Origin: Collinsella aerofaciens | GTDB lineage: Bacteria > Actinomycetota > Coriobacteriia > Coriobacteriales > Coriobacteriaceae | NCBI RefSeq assembly: GCF_028207065.1 | Contig: NZ_JAQLFP010000003.1 | Span: 3,860-67,859, forward strand | Direction: 5' to 3' | DNA: 64,000 nucleotides | In this document: positions 24,762 through 33,563 of the stretch, one piece after another | Numbering within the stretch: the stretch's first letter is position 1 | Layout of the letters: every line of letters begins with the position of its first letter | Notes under the pieces: generated by a model | The model's database searches: none | What the model was told of the DNA's origin: nothing | What the model saw: only the letters and a program-made list of their open reading frames with translations | Position numbers and translations under genes: made by a program

Positions 24762-26123
24762 TTGTCTCGACTGAACAAAGGGGCCGCGGAGCAGCGTTTT
24801 TCACTGCCCGCCTTGCTCCAAAAGCTAGCCTGCGTCATGGCCGTGGCGCTCGCGCTGGTGTGCGCGGGGGCATATGCGCCCACGACCGCCCAGGCGCTTG
24901 AGACCGCAAAGATTACCGCCCGACCCAACACCGGTTCGGGCAGCGCTGTGGTCGGCGGCACCGAGACGCGCATTACCTGGGAAGTTCAGGCCGATGCCGA
25001 CGAGGAGCTGAGCGGTCTTTCTTTGACGTTTGTCGACGGCACGACGTTTGGTACCGATGACACGCGATTGACGATGCTCTCGGGCGAGGACCTCATGGAT
25101 CGTACGCCCATGAAACCCACGTGCAAGGCTGACGGCCAGACGCTCAAGATCGATTTTGGCGAGACGGCGCCTGCCGGCGGCTTTTTCCGTGTCGAGGTTT
25201 ACGGCGTGACCTTCCCCGTCGAGGGCGGCGATGAGGCCTTTAGCGGCACCTATACGCTCGCCGACGGGTCGACCAAGAAGATCTCCAAGATTCCGTCGGT
25301 GGAGATCAAGGGCGTGACGGCCTTCGATAACTTCTTGGCCGACCTTAAAGAGCAGCCGTGGGTCGAGGCCTGGAACTCCAATATGTTCCTGCGCCTGTTC
25401 CTGAGCCCGGTCATTTTGGTCCAGAGCCTGCCGATCGTCTTTAAGGGCTTCCTCATGTCGCTCTCGATCGTGCTCGTGGCGTTTCCGCTGGCAATTCCCT
25501 TCGGTTTTGCCCTGTCGCTCATGCGCATCTCCAAGTCGCGCATCCTGCGCTGCCTCGCCGGCATCTACGTGAATATCATTCGCGGTACGCCGGCGTTCCT
25601 GCAGATCTACATCGCGTTCTTCGGTCTGCCGTTGGCCGGCGTCAAGGTGGACGACTATGTCTTGGGCGTTATCGTCATGGCCATGAACTCGTCTGCGTAC
25701 CTGTGCGAGATCTTCCGTGCCGGTATTCAATCAATCCCCAAGGGCCAAAACGAGGCTGCTCGCTCTCTGGGCATGAATGCCTTCCAGACGCTGCTCTACG
25801 TTATGATTCCGCAGACGTTCCGCAATGTTTTGCCTACGCTGACCAGCGAGTTTATCTTGCTTTACAAGGATACGTCGCTGCTTGCCGCCGTGGGTGTGGT
25901 CGAGATCGTCATGAACGCCCGTACCATCGTGGCCACGACGGGCTCCATTACACCGTACGTGGTTGCCGCTCTGTTCTATCTGGTCATCACCCTGCCGCTC
26001 GCTCGCTTGGTGAGCGGTCTTGAGGCAAGGCTTCTGGGCACGGCCGAGACCAAGAAGAAGCGTCCCGCCAAGAGCGCCGGACAGGTTGTCGCGACGCCCG
26101 CCGATCACATCGCCGGTCTGTAA
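24762..26123 (+). CDS. Amino acid ABC permease with N-terminal secreted domain
   Basis: A 453-residue protein. Residues 1-45 look like a signal or anchor (hydrophobic CVMAVALALVCAGAYA). Residues 46 to about 200 form a beta-rich extracellular domain (AVVGGTETRITWEVQADADE onward) with no name I can give. From about 206 a His/Glu/Gln/Arg-opine type permease follows, with the EAA loop EAARSLGMNAFQTLLY near 330. TTG 24762 follows TAGGAG. Ordinary permeases of this family have about 220 residues, so the front half is extra. It could dock the binding protein or pre-bind substrate. Confidence 0.88.
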   Translation: MSRLNKGAAEQRFSLPALLQKLACVMAVALALVCAGAYAPTTAQALETAKITARPNTGSGSAVVGGTETRITWEVQADADEELSGLSLTFVDGTTFGTDDTRLTMLSGEDLMDRTPMKPTCKADGQTLKIDFGETAPAGGFFRVEVYGVTFPVEGGDEAFSGTYTLADGSTKKISKIPSVEIKGVTAFDNFLADLKEQPWVEAWNSNMFLRLFLSPVILVQSLPIVFKGFLMSLSIVLVAFPLAIPFGFALSLMRISKSRILRCLAGIYVNIIRGTPAFLQIYIAFFGLPLAGVKVDDYVLGVIVMAMNSSAYLCEIFRAGIQSIPKGQNEAARSLGMNAFQTLLYVMIPQTFRNVLPTLTSEFILLYKDTSLLAAVGVVEIVMNARTIVATTGSITPYVVAALFYLVITLPLARLVSGLEARLLGTAETKKKRPAKSAGQVVATPADHIAGL

Positions 26124-26135
26124 GGAGGTCCTATC

Positions 26136-26888
26136 ATGAGCGAAACCAATAACTCGAACGAGGTCGTCGTCAGTATCAAGAACCTCCAGAAGGCCTTTGG
26201 CGACAACGTGGTCCTGCGCGATATCGATCTGGATGTGCACAAGGGTGAGGTCGTTGTGGTCTTGGGCCCCTCGGGCTCGGGCAAGTCGACGATGCTTCGC
26301 TGCATCAACCGTCTGGAGCATCCCACGAGTGGCTCGATTGTCGTTGAGGGCGTGGACGTGTGCGCCAAGGGTGTCGACCTTAACAAGGTACGTACGCATC
26401 TGGGTATGGTGTTCCAGCAGTTCAATTTGTTCCCGCACCTCTCAGTCAAAAAGAACGTCATGCTCGCGCAGCAGAAGGTACTCAAGCGCAGCAAGGAAGA
26501 GGCCGAGAAGATTGCCGTCGAGGAGCTGACCAAGGTCGGTCTTGCCGAGCGTATCGACTTTATGCCGAGCCAGCTCTCGGGCGGCCAGCAGCAGCGCGTT
26601 GCCATCGCTCGCGCCCTGTCGATGAACCCGCACGTCATGCTCTTTGACGAGGCCACCTCGGCGCTCGACCCCGAGCTCGTGCGCGACGTCCTGGGCGTCA
26701 TGCGCGACTTGGCGCGCGACGGCATGACCATGATCGTCGTGACGCACGAGATGGGCTTTGCCCGCGATGTCGCCGACCGCGTCGTCTTTATGGACGGCGG
26801 CGTCATTGTGGAAGAGGGTACGCCGAGTGAGGTCTTCGACCACCCCAAGAGCGAGCGCACCAAGGCGTTCTTGGGCAATATTTCGTAG
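26136..26888 (+). CDS. Polar amino acid ABC transporter ATPase
   Basis: A 250-residue GlnQ-type ATPase. Walker A is GPSGSGKST, the Q-loop lies in [11 protein letters not shown], the signature is LSGGQQQR, Walker B is [12 protein letters not shown], and the switch histidine is in VTHEMGFA. It starts 12 bases after the permease stop, with GGAGG as ribosome site. It energises import with the two preceding genes. Confidence 0.96.
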   Translation: MSETNNSNEVVVSIKNLQKAFGDNVVLRDIDLDVHKGEVVVVLGPSGSGKSTMLRCINRLEHPTSGSIVVEGVDVCAKGVDLNKVRTHLGMVFQQFNLFPHLSVKKNVMLAQQKVLKRSKEEAEKIAVEELTKVGLAERIDFMPSQLSGGQQQRVAIARALSMNPHVMLFDEATSALDPELVRDVLGVMRDLARDGMTMIVVTHEMGFARDVADRVVFMDGGVIVEEGTPSEVFDHPKSERTKAFLGNIS

Positions 26889-26910
26889 CCGGCTGATGTA
26901 ACTGCCGTTA

Positions 26911-26952
26911 CAAAAGAGCGGGGCTGGACTTGAATCCAGCCCCGCTCTTTTG
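26911..26952. terminator. Bidirectional terminator
   Basis: CAAAAGAGCGGGGCTGGA (26911-26928) and TCCAGCCCCGCTCTTTTG (26935-26952) are perfect inverted repeats, ending in T on both strands. They serve the ABC operon and the convergent flavodoxin. Confidence 0.93.
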
Positions 26953-27003
26953 TAGGGATGGGGATGCGCTTTGATGCAGGCTCTCTTGGAGACCCCGGGC
27001 TCG

Positions 27004-27423
27004 TTACGCGAGCTCGGCTCCGAGGGCCTTGCAAGCGGTCTCGCCCTCGTCGTCGGGCGCGTCGTAGCAGATGGTGGAGTCCACGACGTTGACGCCGGTC
27101 TCGTCGGCGTCGGCCTTCCAGTTGTCCATCCACTCGCCTTCGGCCCACGAATAGGAGCCAAAGAGGACGACCTTCTTGTCGCCGAGAGTCTCCTTGACCT
27201 CGTCCCACATCGGCTGGAACTCATCGTACTCGAGTTCCTCGGAGCCCATGGCGGGACAGCCGAAGGCGAAGGCATCATATTCGGCGGCCTTGTCGGCAGA
27301 GAAGTCGGCGCAGGGGATGACCTCGGTCTCGGCACCCGCGGACGTGGCGCCTTCGGCGACGAGGTTTGCCATGGCCTCGGTGTTGCCCGTGCCGCTCCAG
27401 TAGACGACGGCGATCTTGCTCAT
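27004..27423 (-). CDS. Flavodoxin
   Basis: A 139-residue FMN electron carrier. The phosphate loop WSGTGNTEAMA begins at residue 9, and FGCPAMGSEELE and FGSYSWAEGEW are the isoalloxazine-binding loops of short-chain clostridial-type flavodoxins. It starts 45 bases after the DUF3793 gene on the same strand, a pairing often seen in anaerobes. Confidence 0.95.
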   Translation of the reverse strand: MSKIAVVYWSGTGNTEAMANLVAEGATSAGAETEVIPCADFSADKAAEYDAFAFGCPAMGSEELEYDEFQPMWDEVKETLGDKKVVLFGSYSWAEGEWMDNWKADADETGVNVVDSTICYDAPDDEGETACKALGAELA

Positions 27424-27468
27424 GTTAAGTCCTTTCAGTTGTGCGGCAGTTGCCGCGGCTTCTATGTT

Positions 27469-28173
27469 CTATCGGGTTGCCTGGGCAAGTTGCGCCAAGC
27501 TGCAGCCCTGCTGATAGACAAAGGTGAGGTATTGAGTGCAGGCACGGTAGGCGTCAAACATCGCAAGCGCTTGCTCGACATTCGTGTAGACCTTCCAAGC
27601 TCCAAAGACCTTGTAGTTCTCGCCGCGCTGGACGATAAACTCGTGCACGTCGTCGTAGGGATATCCAAGGAAGTAGCCTATTTCGTGCGGAAACTCGCAG
27701 GTGCAGTCGTTGCTGCAGCTAGCTTGCTGGGGTAGTGCGCATCGAGTCTGGCTACAAGCGCATTCCGCGATGTTATTGCTCGCGAGCGTGATGCGTGATG
27801 CCAAATGTACAAGGCATGTCGAAAGGTCTCTCGTGTCGTAGCCTTCCGAGGCGAGCGCTGTTTGGGCGCGAGGGTCTGCGAAATAGGTGGCGAGGCTTTT
27901 GGCTCGGTACACGTACACGAGTGCTCCGCAGGGCCGCCAGACCAAAACACTCAGGTGGATGCCGAGCGGGTCAAGCTCGCGATTGCACTGGGCGATAACG
28001 TTGAGCAGGCGCGCGCGGCGTTCTGCGATGGTTTCGGTTGTGGTCGAGCCGTCCCCGTGGGCGTAGGTGCCTGGATAGGTAAAGAGCGATGCCGGCTTGA
28101 TGCCCGCGAGCGTGGGAGAGCAGTTGCGCACGACTGCTGCCTGAAACGTTGGGATGTCTATGGTTCGAGTCAC
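27469..28173 (-). CDS. DUF3793-family protein with a cysteine-rich insert
   Basis: A 234-residue protein whose C-terminal FPHEIGYFLGYPYDDVHEFI is the hallmark of DUF3793. Upstream of it, about residues 138-160, lies a dense cysteine stretch (CACSQTRC followed by CSNDCTC), more than I would expect for the family. A metal or cluster site is possible. It is co-directional with flavodoxin and the two may be one transcript. DUF3793 genes commonly lie near flavodoxin or iron transport genes; the biochemical role is unknown. Confidence 0.8.
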   Translation of the reverse strand: MTRTIDIPTFQAAVVRNCSPTLAGIKPASLFTYPGTYAHGDGSTTTETIAERRARLLNVIAQCNRELDPLGIHLSVLVWRPCGALVYVYRAKSLATYFADPRAQTALASEGYDTRDLSTCLVHLASRITLASNNIAECACSQTRCALPQQASCSNDCTCEFPHEIGYFLGYPYDDVHEFIVQRGENYKVFGAWKVYTNVEQALAMFDAYRACTQYLTFVYQQGCSLAQLAQATR

Positions 28174-28300
28174 GGCGCTCCTTACGGATCTAAACTGTTA
28201 GCCTAGGAAAACTTATACACGAAAGTAAGCCATGGTCAACAAAAAAGTTTGAAGAGGGAAACTAATTGACCGAACAGACATGATTTTGGGTTAAGATGGG

Positions 28301-28319
28301 GACACCCCATGGGGGTATC
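28301..28319. promoter_or_regulatory. CsoR-like GC palindrome upstream of the HMA gene
   Basis: ACACCCCATGGGGGTAT is a near-palindrome of the C-rich/G-rich type bound by copper-sensing CsoR repressors. It lies 29 bases before the HMA-domain gene and downstream of a TTGACC (28266-28271) and TAAGAT (28292-28297) pair. The match is by pattern only; no csoR is in the window. Confidence 0.4.
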
Positions 28320-28347
28320 TAGATAGTGCTACTTGAAAGGGGAGCGC

Positions 28348-28731
28348 ATGAGTGACTTGCTCAACCCTGCGAATCTCATCGTGCTGGCCGTCATTGCCGT
28401 CGGCATGTTTTTTGGACTGCGTCGCATTGCCGCTTCGACACACGGGAAGAGTTGTTGCAGCGATGGTGCGAGCGGCAAGAAGGCCAAAAAGGTTGTTGTG
28501 GTGGATACCGATGCGTCACACTATCCCTATAGCGATGAGCTGCTCATCGGCGGCATGAGCTGTGACGGCTGCGCTCAGAACGTAGCCAATGCCCTCAATG
28601 CGCTGGATGGTGTGTGGGCTACGGTAACGTACGCGGACCACACAGCGCGTGTGCGCTCCAAGCGGCCGATCAATCGCGGTGTCCTTGAGACTGCCGTGAG
28701 AGATGCGGGTTACTACGTCATGACGCTGTAA
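28348..28731 (+). CDS. Membrane-anchored heavy-metal-associated (HMA) protein
   Basis: A 127-residue protein with one N-terminal membrane helix (about residues 10-27, IVLAVIAVGMFFGL), a GKSCC segment, a lysine-rich linker and a C-terminal HMA fold with the metal motif GGMSCDGC. HMA domains carry Cu(I) or similar soft metals. ATG 28348 follows GGGGAG. It is a single gene with a C-rich palindrome upstream. A copper chaperone or sensor at the membrane is the likely role. Confidence 0.85.
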   Translation: MSDLLNPANLIVLAVIAVGMFFGLRRIAASTHGKSCCSDGASGKKAKKVVVVDTDASHYPYSDELLIGGMSCDGCAQNVANALNALDGVWATVTYADHTARVRSKRPINRGVLETAVRDAGYYVMTL

Positions 28732-28757
28732 GCGTCGCTCTGGGTGCGCTTCCTTGG

Positions 28758-29183
28758 CTAGGCTCGTCCGCGCAGCTCGATGTCTTGGATGTCGTCGAAG
28801 TCGATGGCGATGTCTCGGAGCTTGAGGAGCTTGAAGGCGGGGAGCGCCTCGTCGAGGATGCCGGTGCGGCTGCGATAGCCGTATGTATCGTAATAGGTGA
28901 CACGAACCAAGTCGCTACGTTTGAGACCCTCGAGTTTTTTAGAGAGCACGAGGGCTTTTTCTTCCGTGAGCTCACGTCTTGGCTCGACGGTGATTTCCTG
29001 CTTGCGCACGAGTTCGTAGTATCCCGTGAGGGCGGCAAAGGGCATAAACTGCGCGGCACGGCCGGCACGGACGGCGCCGTTGGCGGTGAGCTTGGGGTCG
29101 GCGGATCGACGTCTTCCCTCGGGGTCCGCTAGACGTTCAAAAGGCGTCGGTGGCCGCATCGGCTGTTGTTGGGACTTAGGCAC
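28758..29183 (-). CDS. YolD-like protein
   Basis: A 141-residue protein with the YolD-like core RAAQFMPFAALTGYYELV and the C-terminal RTGILDEALPAFKLLKL followed by IDFDDIQDI. YolD-like genes typically sit after a Y-family polymerase gene, as here (8-base overlap), and are thought to bind or modulate the polymerase. Probably induced with it by DNA damage. Confidence 0.85.
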   Translation of the reverse strand: MPKSQQQPMRPPTPFERLADPEGRRRSADPKLTANGAVRAGRAAQFMPFAALTGYYELVRKQEITVEPRRELTEEKALVLSKKLEGLKRSDLVRVTYYDTYGYRSRTGILDEALPAFKLLKLRDIAIDFDDIQDIELRGRA

Positions 29184-30681
29184 GATGTCCTCCTACCTGA
29201 TCGTTGCGTTCGCGCGCGGTGGCGCCGGCGGTAAAGCTTAATCCCTTGACGAGCGCGTTCTTGCCGTACTTGTCTTTCACGGCCAGGACGGCGCGCGCCA
29301 GATCGCGCTCGCGCTCATCGGCCTCGATATCGCTGAACAGATCGATGGTGGCAAATTCCTCGGGCATGAGGTTGCCAAATCCCAGGTTGATGCGCTTGAC
29401 CGGTCGTTTGGGATCGACCGTTTGTGCCCAAAGGTCATCGAAATACCCCATGATTTTCTTAAACGAATTAGTGCGCTCGGGCAGCTTTCGCGAGGCGTTG
29501 GAGTGCGCAAAGAGTGCGGCATAGCCACCACGCGGTTTGCCGCCATGCTCTCCCACAAAGATGCCATCGATTGCCTGCGCTTCGCGCACCAGGCGACGCC
29601 TTTCGTCATCGCGCTGGACGGGCTTGGGAGCACGGGGCGCGAGCTCGGAGCCGTCGGTCGCTGCGGGTTCGATGCCCGAGGTACTCGAGCGCAGGTGTCC
29701 GCAGCCGTCTATATACTGCGCCGTGCCGCTGGCGTTGAGCCGGCGTATGTCGGCGCGCTCGCTTGCATAGCCCACAAAGAGCGAGATGCTGTCGCACACC
29801 ACGTGCTTGTCGATCAAATCCAGCACGGCGGCATCGACCATTTCGCGCAAGACGGTGTAGGCCTGCTCGTAGGCATAGCCCTTCGAGAGCACCTGCCCCG
29901 TGGTGGTCGAGGTCGCTTGCGGGCGATAGGCTTGGATATCGGCGATGGTCGTTGGCTCGCGCCCAAAGGCGTGGTCGATAAGATATTCGGCATTGACGCC
30001 GAGCTCATCGTAAAGCAGGTTTTCGTCGAGCGCGGCGACGCCCATCAGATCGTAGACGCCGTACTTTTCGAGGCGGGCTGCCACGCCGGGGCCGATGCCC
30101 CAGATATCGGTAATGGGGCGATGGGGCCAGATCTCCTTGCGGAAGGTCTCGTCGTCGAGTATGCCGATGCGGCTGGGTACGTGCTTGGCGGTAATGTCGA
30201 GCGCCACCTTGGCCTGAAATAGGTTGGGGCCGATCCCGACCGTTGCCGTGATGCCCGTGCGCGTGAGGACTTCGTCGCGTAACATGCAGGCGAACCCTTC
30301 CGCATCGGTGTGATAGAGGTCCAGATAGGGCGTCACGTCGATAAAGCATTCGTCGATGGAGTAGACGTGAATGTCTTGCGGACTCACGTATTCCAGATAG
30401 ATACCGTAGATTTTCGCCGACACCTCCATGTAATGCTGCATGCGCGGTACGGCCGTGATGTAGTCGATGCCATCGGGAATTTCGAACAGACGGCAGCGAT
30501 TACGTATCCCGAGGTCCTTCATGGCCTGTGTGATGGCGAGGCAGATGGTCGTGCGCCCGCGCGATTCGTCGGCAACGACCAGGTTGGTGGTGAGCGGATC
30601 GAGCCCACGGTCGACGCACTCGACGCTGGCATAAAACGTCTTGAGGTCGATGCAGATATAGGTGTGCTGCTCGTGCGCCAT
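29176..30681 (-). CDS. Y-family DNA polymerase (UvrX/UmuC type)
   Basis: A 501-residue translesion polymerase. The palm motif is ICIDLKTFYASVECVDRG, the catalytic acidic pair lies in VYSIDECFIDVT, and the helix-hairpin-helix is ITDIWGIGPGVAARLEKYG. The little-finger region is longer than DinB and followed by a tail, as in UvrX/UmuC-like proteins. ATG 30681 follows AAGGA. LexA-like boxes lie 16-46 bases upstream, and the YolD-like gene overlaps the 3' end, so this is an SOS mutagenesis operon. Confidence 0.92.
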   Translation of the reverse strand: MAHEQHTYICIDLKTFYASVECVDRGLDPLTTNLVVADESRGRTTICLAITQAMKDLGIRNRCRLFEIPDGIDYITAVPRMQHYMEVSAKIYGIYLEYVSPQDIHVYSIDECFIDVTPYLDLYHTDAEGFACMLRDEVLTRTGITATVGIGPNLFQAKVALDITAKHVPSRIGILDDETFRKEIWPHRPITDIWGIGPGVAARLEKYGVYDLMGVAALDENLLYDELGVNAEYLIDHAFGREPTTIADIQAYRPQATSTTTGQVLSKGYAYEQAYTVLREMVDAAVLDLIDKHVVCDSISLFVGYASERADIRRLNASGTAQYIDGCGHLRSSTSGIEPAATDGSELAPRAPKPVQRDDERRRLVREAQAIDGIFVGEHGGKPRGGYAALFAHSNASRKLPERTNSFKKIMGYFDDLWAQTVDPKRPVKRINLGFGNLMPEEFATIDLFSDIEADERERDLARAVLAVKDKYGKNALVKGLSFTAGATARERNDQVGGHRA

Positions 30682-30696
30682 CCGTGTCCTTCCATC

Positions 30697-30727
30697 AAAC
30701 ACATGTTCTTATCGAATACATGTTCGA
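30697..30727. promoter_or_regulatory. Two LexA-like boxes upstream of the polymerase
   Basis: TCGAATACATGTTCGA (30712-30727) fits the Gram-positive SOS box CGAAC-N4-GTTCG with one change. A second weaker copy, AACACATGTTCT, lies at 30698-30709, nearer the gene. Tandem boxes suggest tight LexA repression. Confidence 0.8.
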
Positions 30728-30754
30728 TAATACCTGCTTGCGCGGACATCGTCA

Positions 30755-30776
30755 AAACCTGTCCCTCTTTGGCGGG
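30755..30776 (+). repeat. Half copy of repeat family III
   Basis: AAACCTGTCCCT-TTTGGC-GG matches 31493-31514 at 20 of 22 positions, but no complementary arm is nearby, so it is a solo arm of the hairpin repeat at 31440. Confidence 0.5.
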
Positions 30777-30857
30777 TATGGTCGTGCGGTTGCATCGGGT
30801 TTTTTTTAACGCAGCTCTAAAGAGCGCGAAACAGCTCGGAAAACCTCGCTTCGTAGC

Positions 30858-31433
30858 ATGAGTCTAACGATTGATACCGCCTATACGCACGGAAGGGTTG
30901 TGGGGATAATGGTCGACTATGGGTTTGGTATGCCGACGCGCTTGGTTGCGGATGGGGATGTGGCTCGCTGGTGCGGGCGATTGGTTGCCCACTATGGCGG
31001 CACCAAGGCACTGGTCGTGCTGGGAGGCGACAAGCACACGCGTGATGAGCTCGTTTCGGCGGCGCTGGGCTCGCTCGATCGCGCCCTGCTCGAGCGCGTG
31101 CTTTTCCGCTGCGGTTTGGTCGGGGGCGACGGGGGAGACGAGCTGATCGACGAAGCCGTGGCCCTGGCGACCGACGAAGGCGTGGACTTTGTCCTGGCGA
31201 TCGGCGATGCCGATACGGCCGGCTTTGCGCGCGAGCTCGCCCGTCGTATGGCGGCGCTCGATGCCGGTGAGGACGGCTTTGTGCCTTATGGATGCATCGT
31301 CTCCGAGGGAAAAGTGCCCGCCGTTGTGGGTGTCGGCGAGGTTCCCGTTTTCGCCATTATCGCGCCCGAACTGCTGGAGGGCATTGGGTCTCCTCTGCGT
31401 GAGTTGCTCGGCAGCGTGTGCGCCGCGGCCTAA
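30858..31433 (+). CDS. Rossmann-like protein similar to the N-terminus of iron alcohol dehydrogenases
   Basis: A 191-residue protein. The middle (TKALVVLGGDKHTRDEL, then ELIDEAVALATDEGVDFVLA followed by IGDADTAGFA) resembles the nucleotide-binding half of iron-containing alcohol dehydrogenases. However, the metal-binding C-terminal domain is missing, and the GGGS motif is replaced by IGDAD. It may be a decayed or trimmed dehydrogenase with a new role. Reading frame and codon use are intact. No strong ribosome site precedes ATG 30858. Confidence 0.55.
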   Translation: MSLTIDTAYTHGRVVGIMVDYGFGMPTRLVADGDVARWCGRLVAHYGGTKALVVLGGDKHTRDELVSAALGSLDRALLERVLFRCGLVGGDGGDELIDEAVALATDEGVDFVLAIGDADTAGFARELARRMAALDAGEDGFVPYGCIVSEGKVPAVVGVGEVPVFAIIAPELLEGIGSPLRELLGSVCAAA

Positions 31434-31439
31434 TATTTA

Positions 31440-31509
31440 CCATAAAGGGATAGGTTCTATTTGATTGGTAAAGCGTTTGACCTGCCAAAACAAACCTGTC
31501 CCTTTTTGG
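31440..31509. repeat. Hairpin repeat, family III
   Basis: 31444-31456 pairs with 31493-31505 (13 pairs, one G-U). It is extended by CCA/TGG across one mismatch and closed inside by TTGG/CCAA. The right arm sequence recurs at 30755-30776. It resembles REP-type palindromes. Confidence 0.6.
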
Positions 31510-31632
31510 CCGGTCGCCGTTTGGGGGCCGATTGGCAACGCTCGCTGATTATGGTCTTGACCTGCGCTAGAATAGTGGCATCTGAATGTCCGGGCGCATG
31601 GAGGCGTGCGCCCGTATGCTGAGGAGGACTTT

Positions 31633-33327
31633 ATGGCAACTGTTGCCGCACCCATCGACGCTACGTCGACTGCCGCTTGGAAGGCGCTCGAGGCCCATCA
31701 GGAGAAGCTCGAGGCCGAGGGCATCGACCTCAAGGCCTGGTTCGCCGCTGACGCCGACCGCGTGAATAAGTTGAGCTTTGACGCCGGCGACCTTCACTTC
31801 GACCTGTCCAAGAACCTGGTGACCGATGAGACCGTCAAGCTGCTGTGCGATCTTGCCCGCGAGGTGAAGCTCGAGGAGCGCCGCGACGCCATGTTCTCCG
31901 GCGAGCACATCAACACCACCGAGGACCGCGCCGTCCTGCATACCGCGCTGCGCCGTCCGGCAAGCGAGAAGGGCCAGCTTATCGTCGACGGCCAGGATGT
32001 CGTCGCCGACGTGCACGAGGTCCTCGATCGCATGTATGCCTTCGCCGAGCGCGTGCGCTCCGGTGAGTGGAAGGGCGTTACCGGCAAGAAGATCGAGCAC
32101 CTGGTGTCTATCGGCATCGGCGGCTCCGATCTGGGCCCGGTCATGGCTTACGAGGCCCTGCGTCCCTATGCCGACGCTGGTATCGATTGCCGCTATATCT
32201 CCAACATCGACCCCAACGACCAGGCCGAGAAGCTCAAGGGGCTGGATCCCGAGACCACGCTCGTGATCATCGTCTCCAAGACCTTCACCACGCTCGAGAC
32301 CCTCACCAACGCCCGCGAGGTCAAGACCTGGATGCTCGAGCAGCTCAAGGCTCAGGGCGCCATCGATGGCTCCGATGAGCAGAACGCCGAGGCCGTGGCC
32401 AAGCACTTTGTCGCCGTTTCCACCGCACTCGAGAAGGTCGAGGCCTTCGGCATCGACCCCGCTAACGCTTTTGGTTTCTGGAACTGGGTCGGCGGCCGCT
32501 ACTCTGTCGACTCCGCCGTGGGCCTGTCGCTGATCGTCGTGCTCGGCCCCGAGCGCTTCCAGCAGTTCCTCGAGGGCTTCCACGCCATCGACGAGTACTT
32601 CTGCAACACGCCGCTCGAGAACAACGCCGTCGCGCTGATGGGCCTGCTCAACGTCTGGTACGTCAACTTCTTCGGTTCCAAGAGCCACGCCGTGCTGCCG
32701 TACTGCCAGTACCTGCACCGTTTCCCGGCCTACCTGCAGCAGCTCACCATGGAGTCCAACGGCAAGCACGTCCGCTGGGACGGCAGCGCTGTGACCTCCG
32801 ATACCGGTGAGATCTTCTGGGGCGAGCCCGGCACCAACGGTCAGCACGCCTTCTACCAGCTGCTGCACCAGGGCACCGTGGTGGTTCCGGCCGACTTTAT
32901 CGCTTTCGCCAACACCGCCAACCCCGCAACCGACAGCGGTCAGGACGTGCACGAGCTGTTCCTGGGCAACTTCTTGGCCCAGACCAAGGCGCTCGCCTTT
33001 GGTAAGACGGCCGATGAGGTTCGTGCCGAGGGCACGCCCGAGCAGATCGTCCCGGCCCGCTGCTTTGAGGGCAACCGTCCGACGACCTCGATCTTCGGCG
33101 ACACGCTGACCCCGCTCGCACTCGGCGAGCTCATCGCCCTGTACGAGCACATCACGTTTGTCGAGGGCACGGTCTGGGGCATCGACTCCTACGACCAGTG
33201 GGGCGTCGAGCTGGGCAAGCAGCTTGCCAAGCAGATCACCCCGGCCTTCCACGACGACGCCGCCAAGGCCGAGCAGGACGCTTCGACCCAGGCGCTCATC
33301 GAGTTCTATCGCGCTCATCGCAAGTAG
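31633..33327 (+). CDS. pgi: Glucose-6-phosphate isomerase
   Basis: A 564-residue phosphoglucose isomerase interconverting glucose-6-phosphate and fructose-6-phosphate. The two SIS subdomains carry [11 protein letters not shown] and the phosphate-binding [29 protein letters not shown] and the C-terminal [12 protein letters not shown] active-site lysine region are all present. ATG 31633 follows GAGGAGG. It is a monocistronic gene with its own terminator. Confidence 0.97.
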   Translation: MATVAAPIDATSTAAWKALEAHQEKLEAEGIDLKAWFAADADRVNKLSFDAGDLHFDLSKNLVTDETVKLLCDLAREVKLEERRDAMFSGEHINTTEDRAVLHTALRRPASEKGQLIVDGQDVVADVHEVLDRMYAFAERVRSGEWKGVTGKKIEHLVSIGIGGSDLGPVMAYEALRPYADAGIDCRYISNIDPNDQAEKLKGLDPETTLVIIVSKTFTTLETLTNAREVKTWMLEQLKAQGAIDGSDEQNAEAVAKHFVAVSTALEKVEAFGIDPANAFGFWNWVGGRYSVDSAVGLSLIVVLGPERFQQFLEGFHAIDEYFCNTPLENNAVALMGLLNVWYVNFFGSKSHAVLPYCQYLHRFPAYLQQLTMESNGKHVRWDGSAVTSDTGEIFWGEPGTNGQHAFYQLLHQGTVVVPADFIAFANTANPATDSGQDVHELFLGNFLAQTKALAFGKTADEVRAEGTPEQIVPARCFEGNRPTTSIFGDTLTPLALGELIALYEHITFVEGTVWGIDSYDQWGVELGKQLAKQITPAFHDDAAKAEQDASTQALIEFYRAHRK

Positions 33328-33356
33328 TTTTTACGGCCGAGTTGGCTTATGGCTGA

Positions 33357-33390
33357 AAGGGGCCCGTATCCGTTGGGATACGGGCCCCTT
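33357..33390 (+). terminator. Terminator of pgi
   Basis: AAGGGGCCCGTATCC (33357-33371) pairs perfectly with GGATACGGGCCCCTT (33376-33390) around GTTG; the T-run is short. Confidence 0.8.
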
Positions 33391-33563
33391 GCTATTTGGA
33401 TAGGATGGAATGTATCGGGAGGCGCCTCGACGGGCATCGCAATCGTCGAAGGCGCGCCGTTCATGTTTGGGACAATATGACATTTTTCCCGTTGCAAACA
33501 GCGCCGCCGTGGGTGTTCTGTATGATGGCTCAGACAAGGTTGTTCAATGACAGGGAGGCATAT

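Noticed and set aside
31567..33318. 583-residue open frame antisense to pgi
   Set aside because: A shadow of pgi with biased Leu/Val/Gly composition and no domain.
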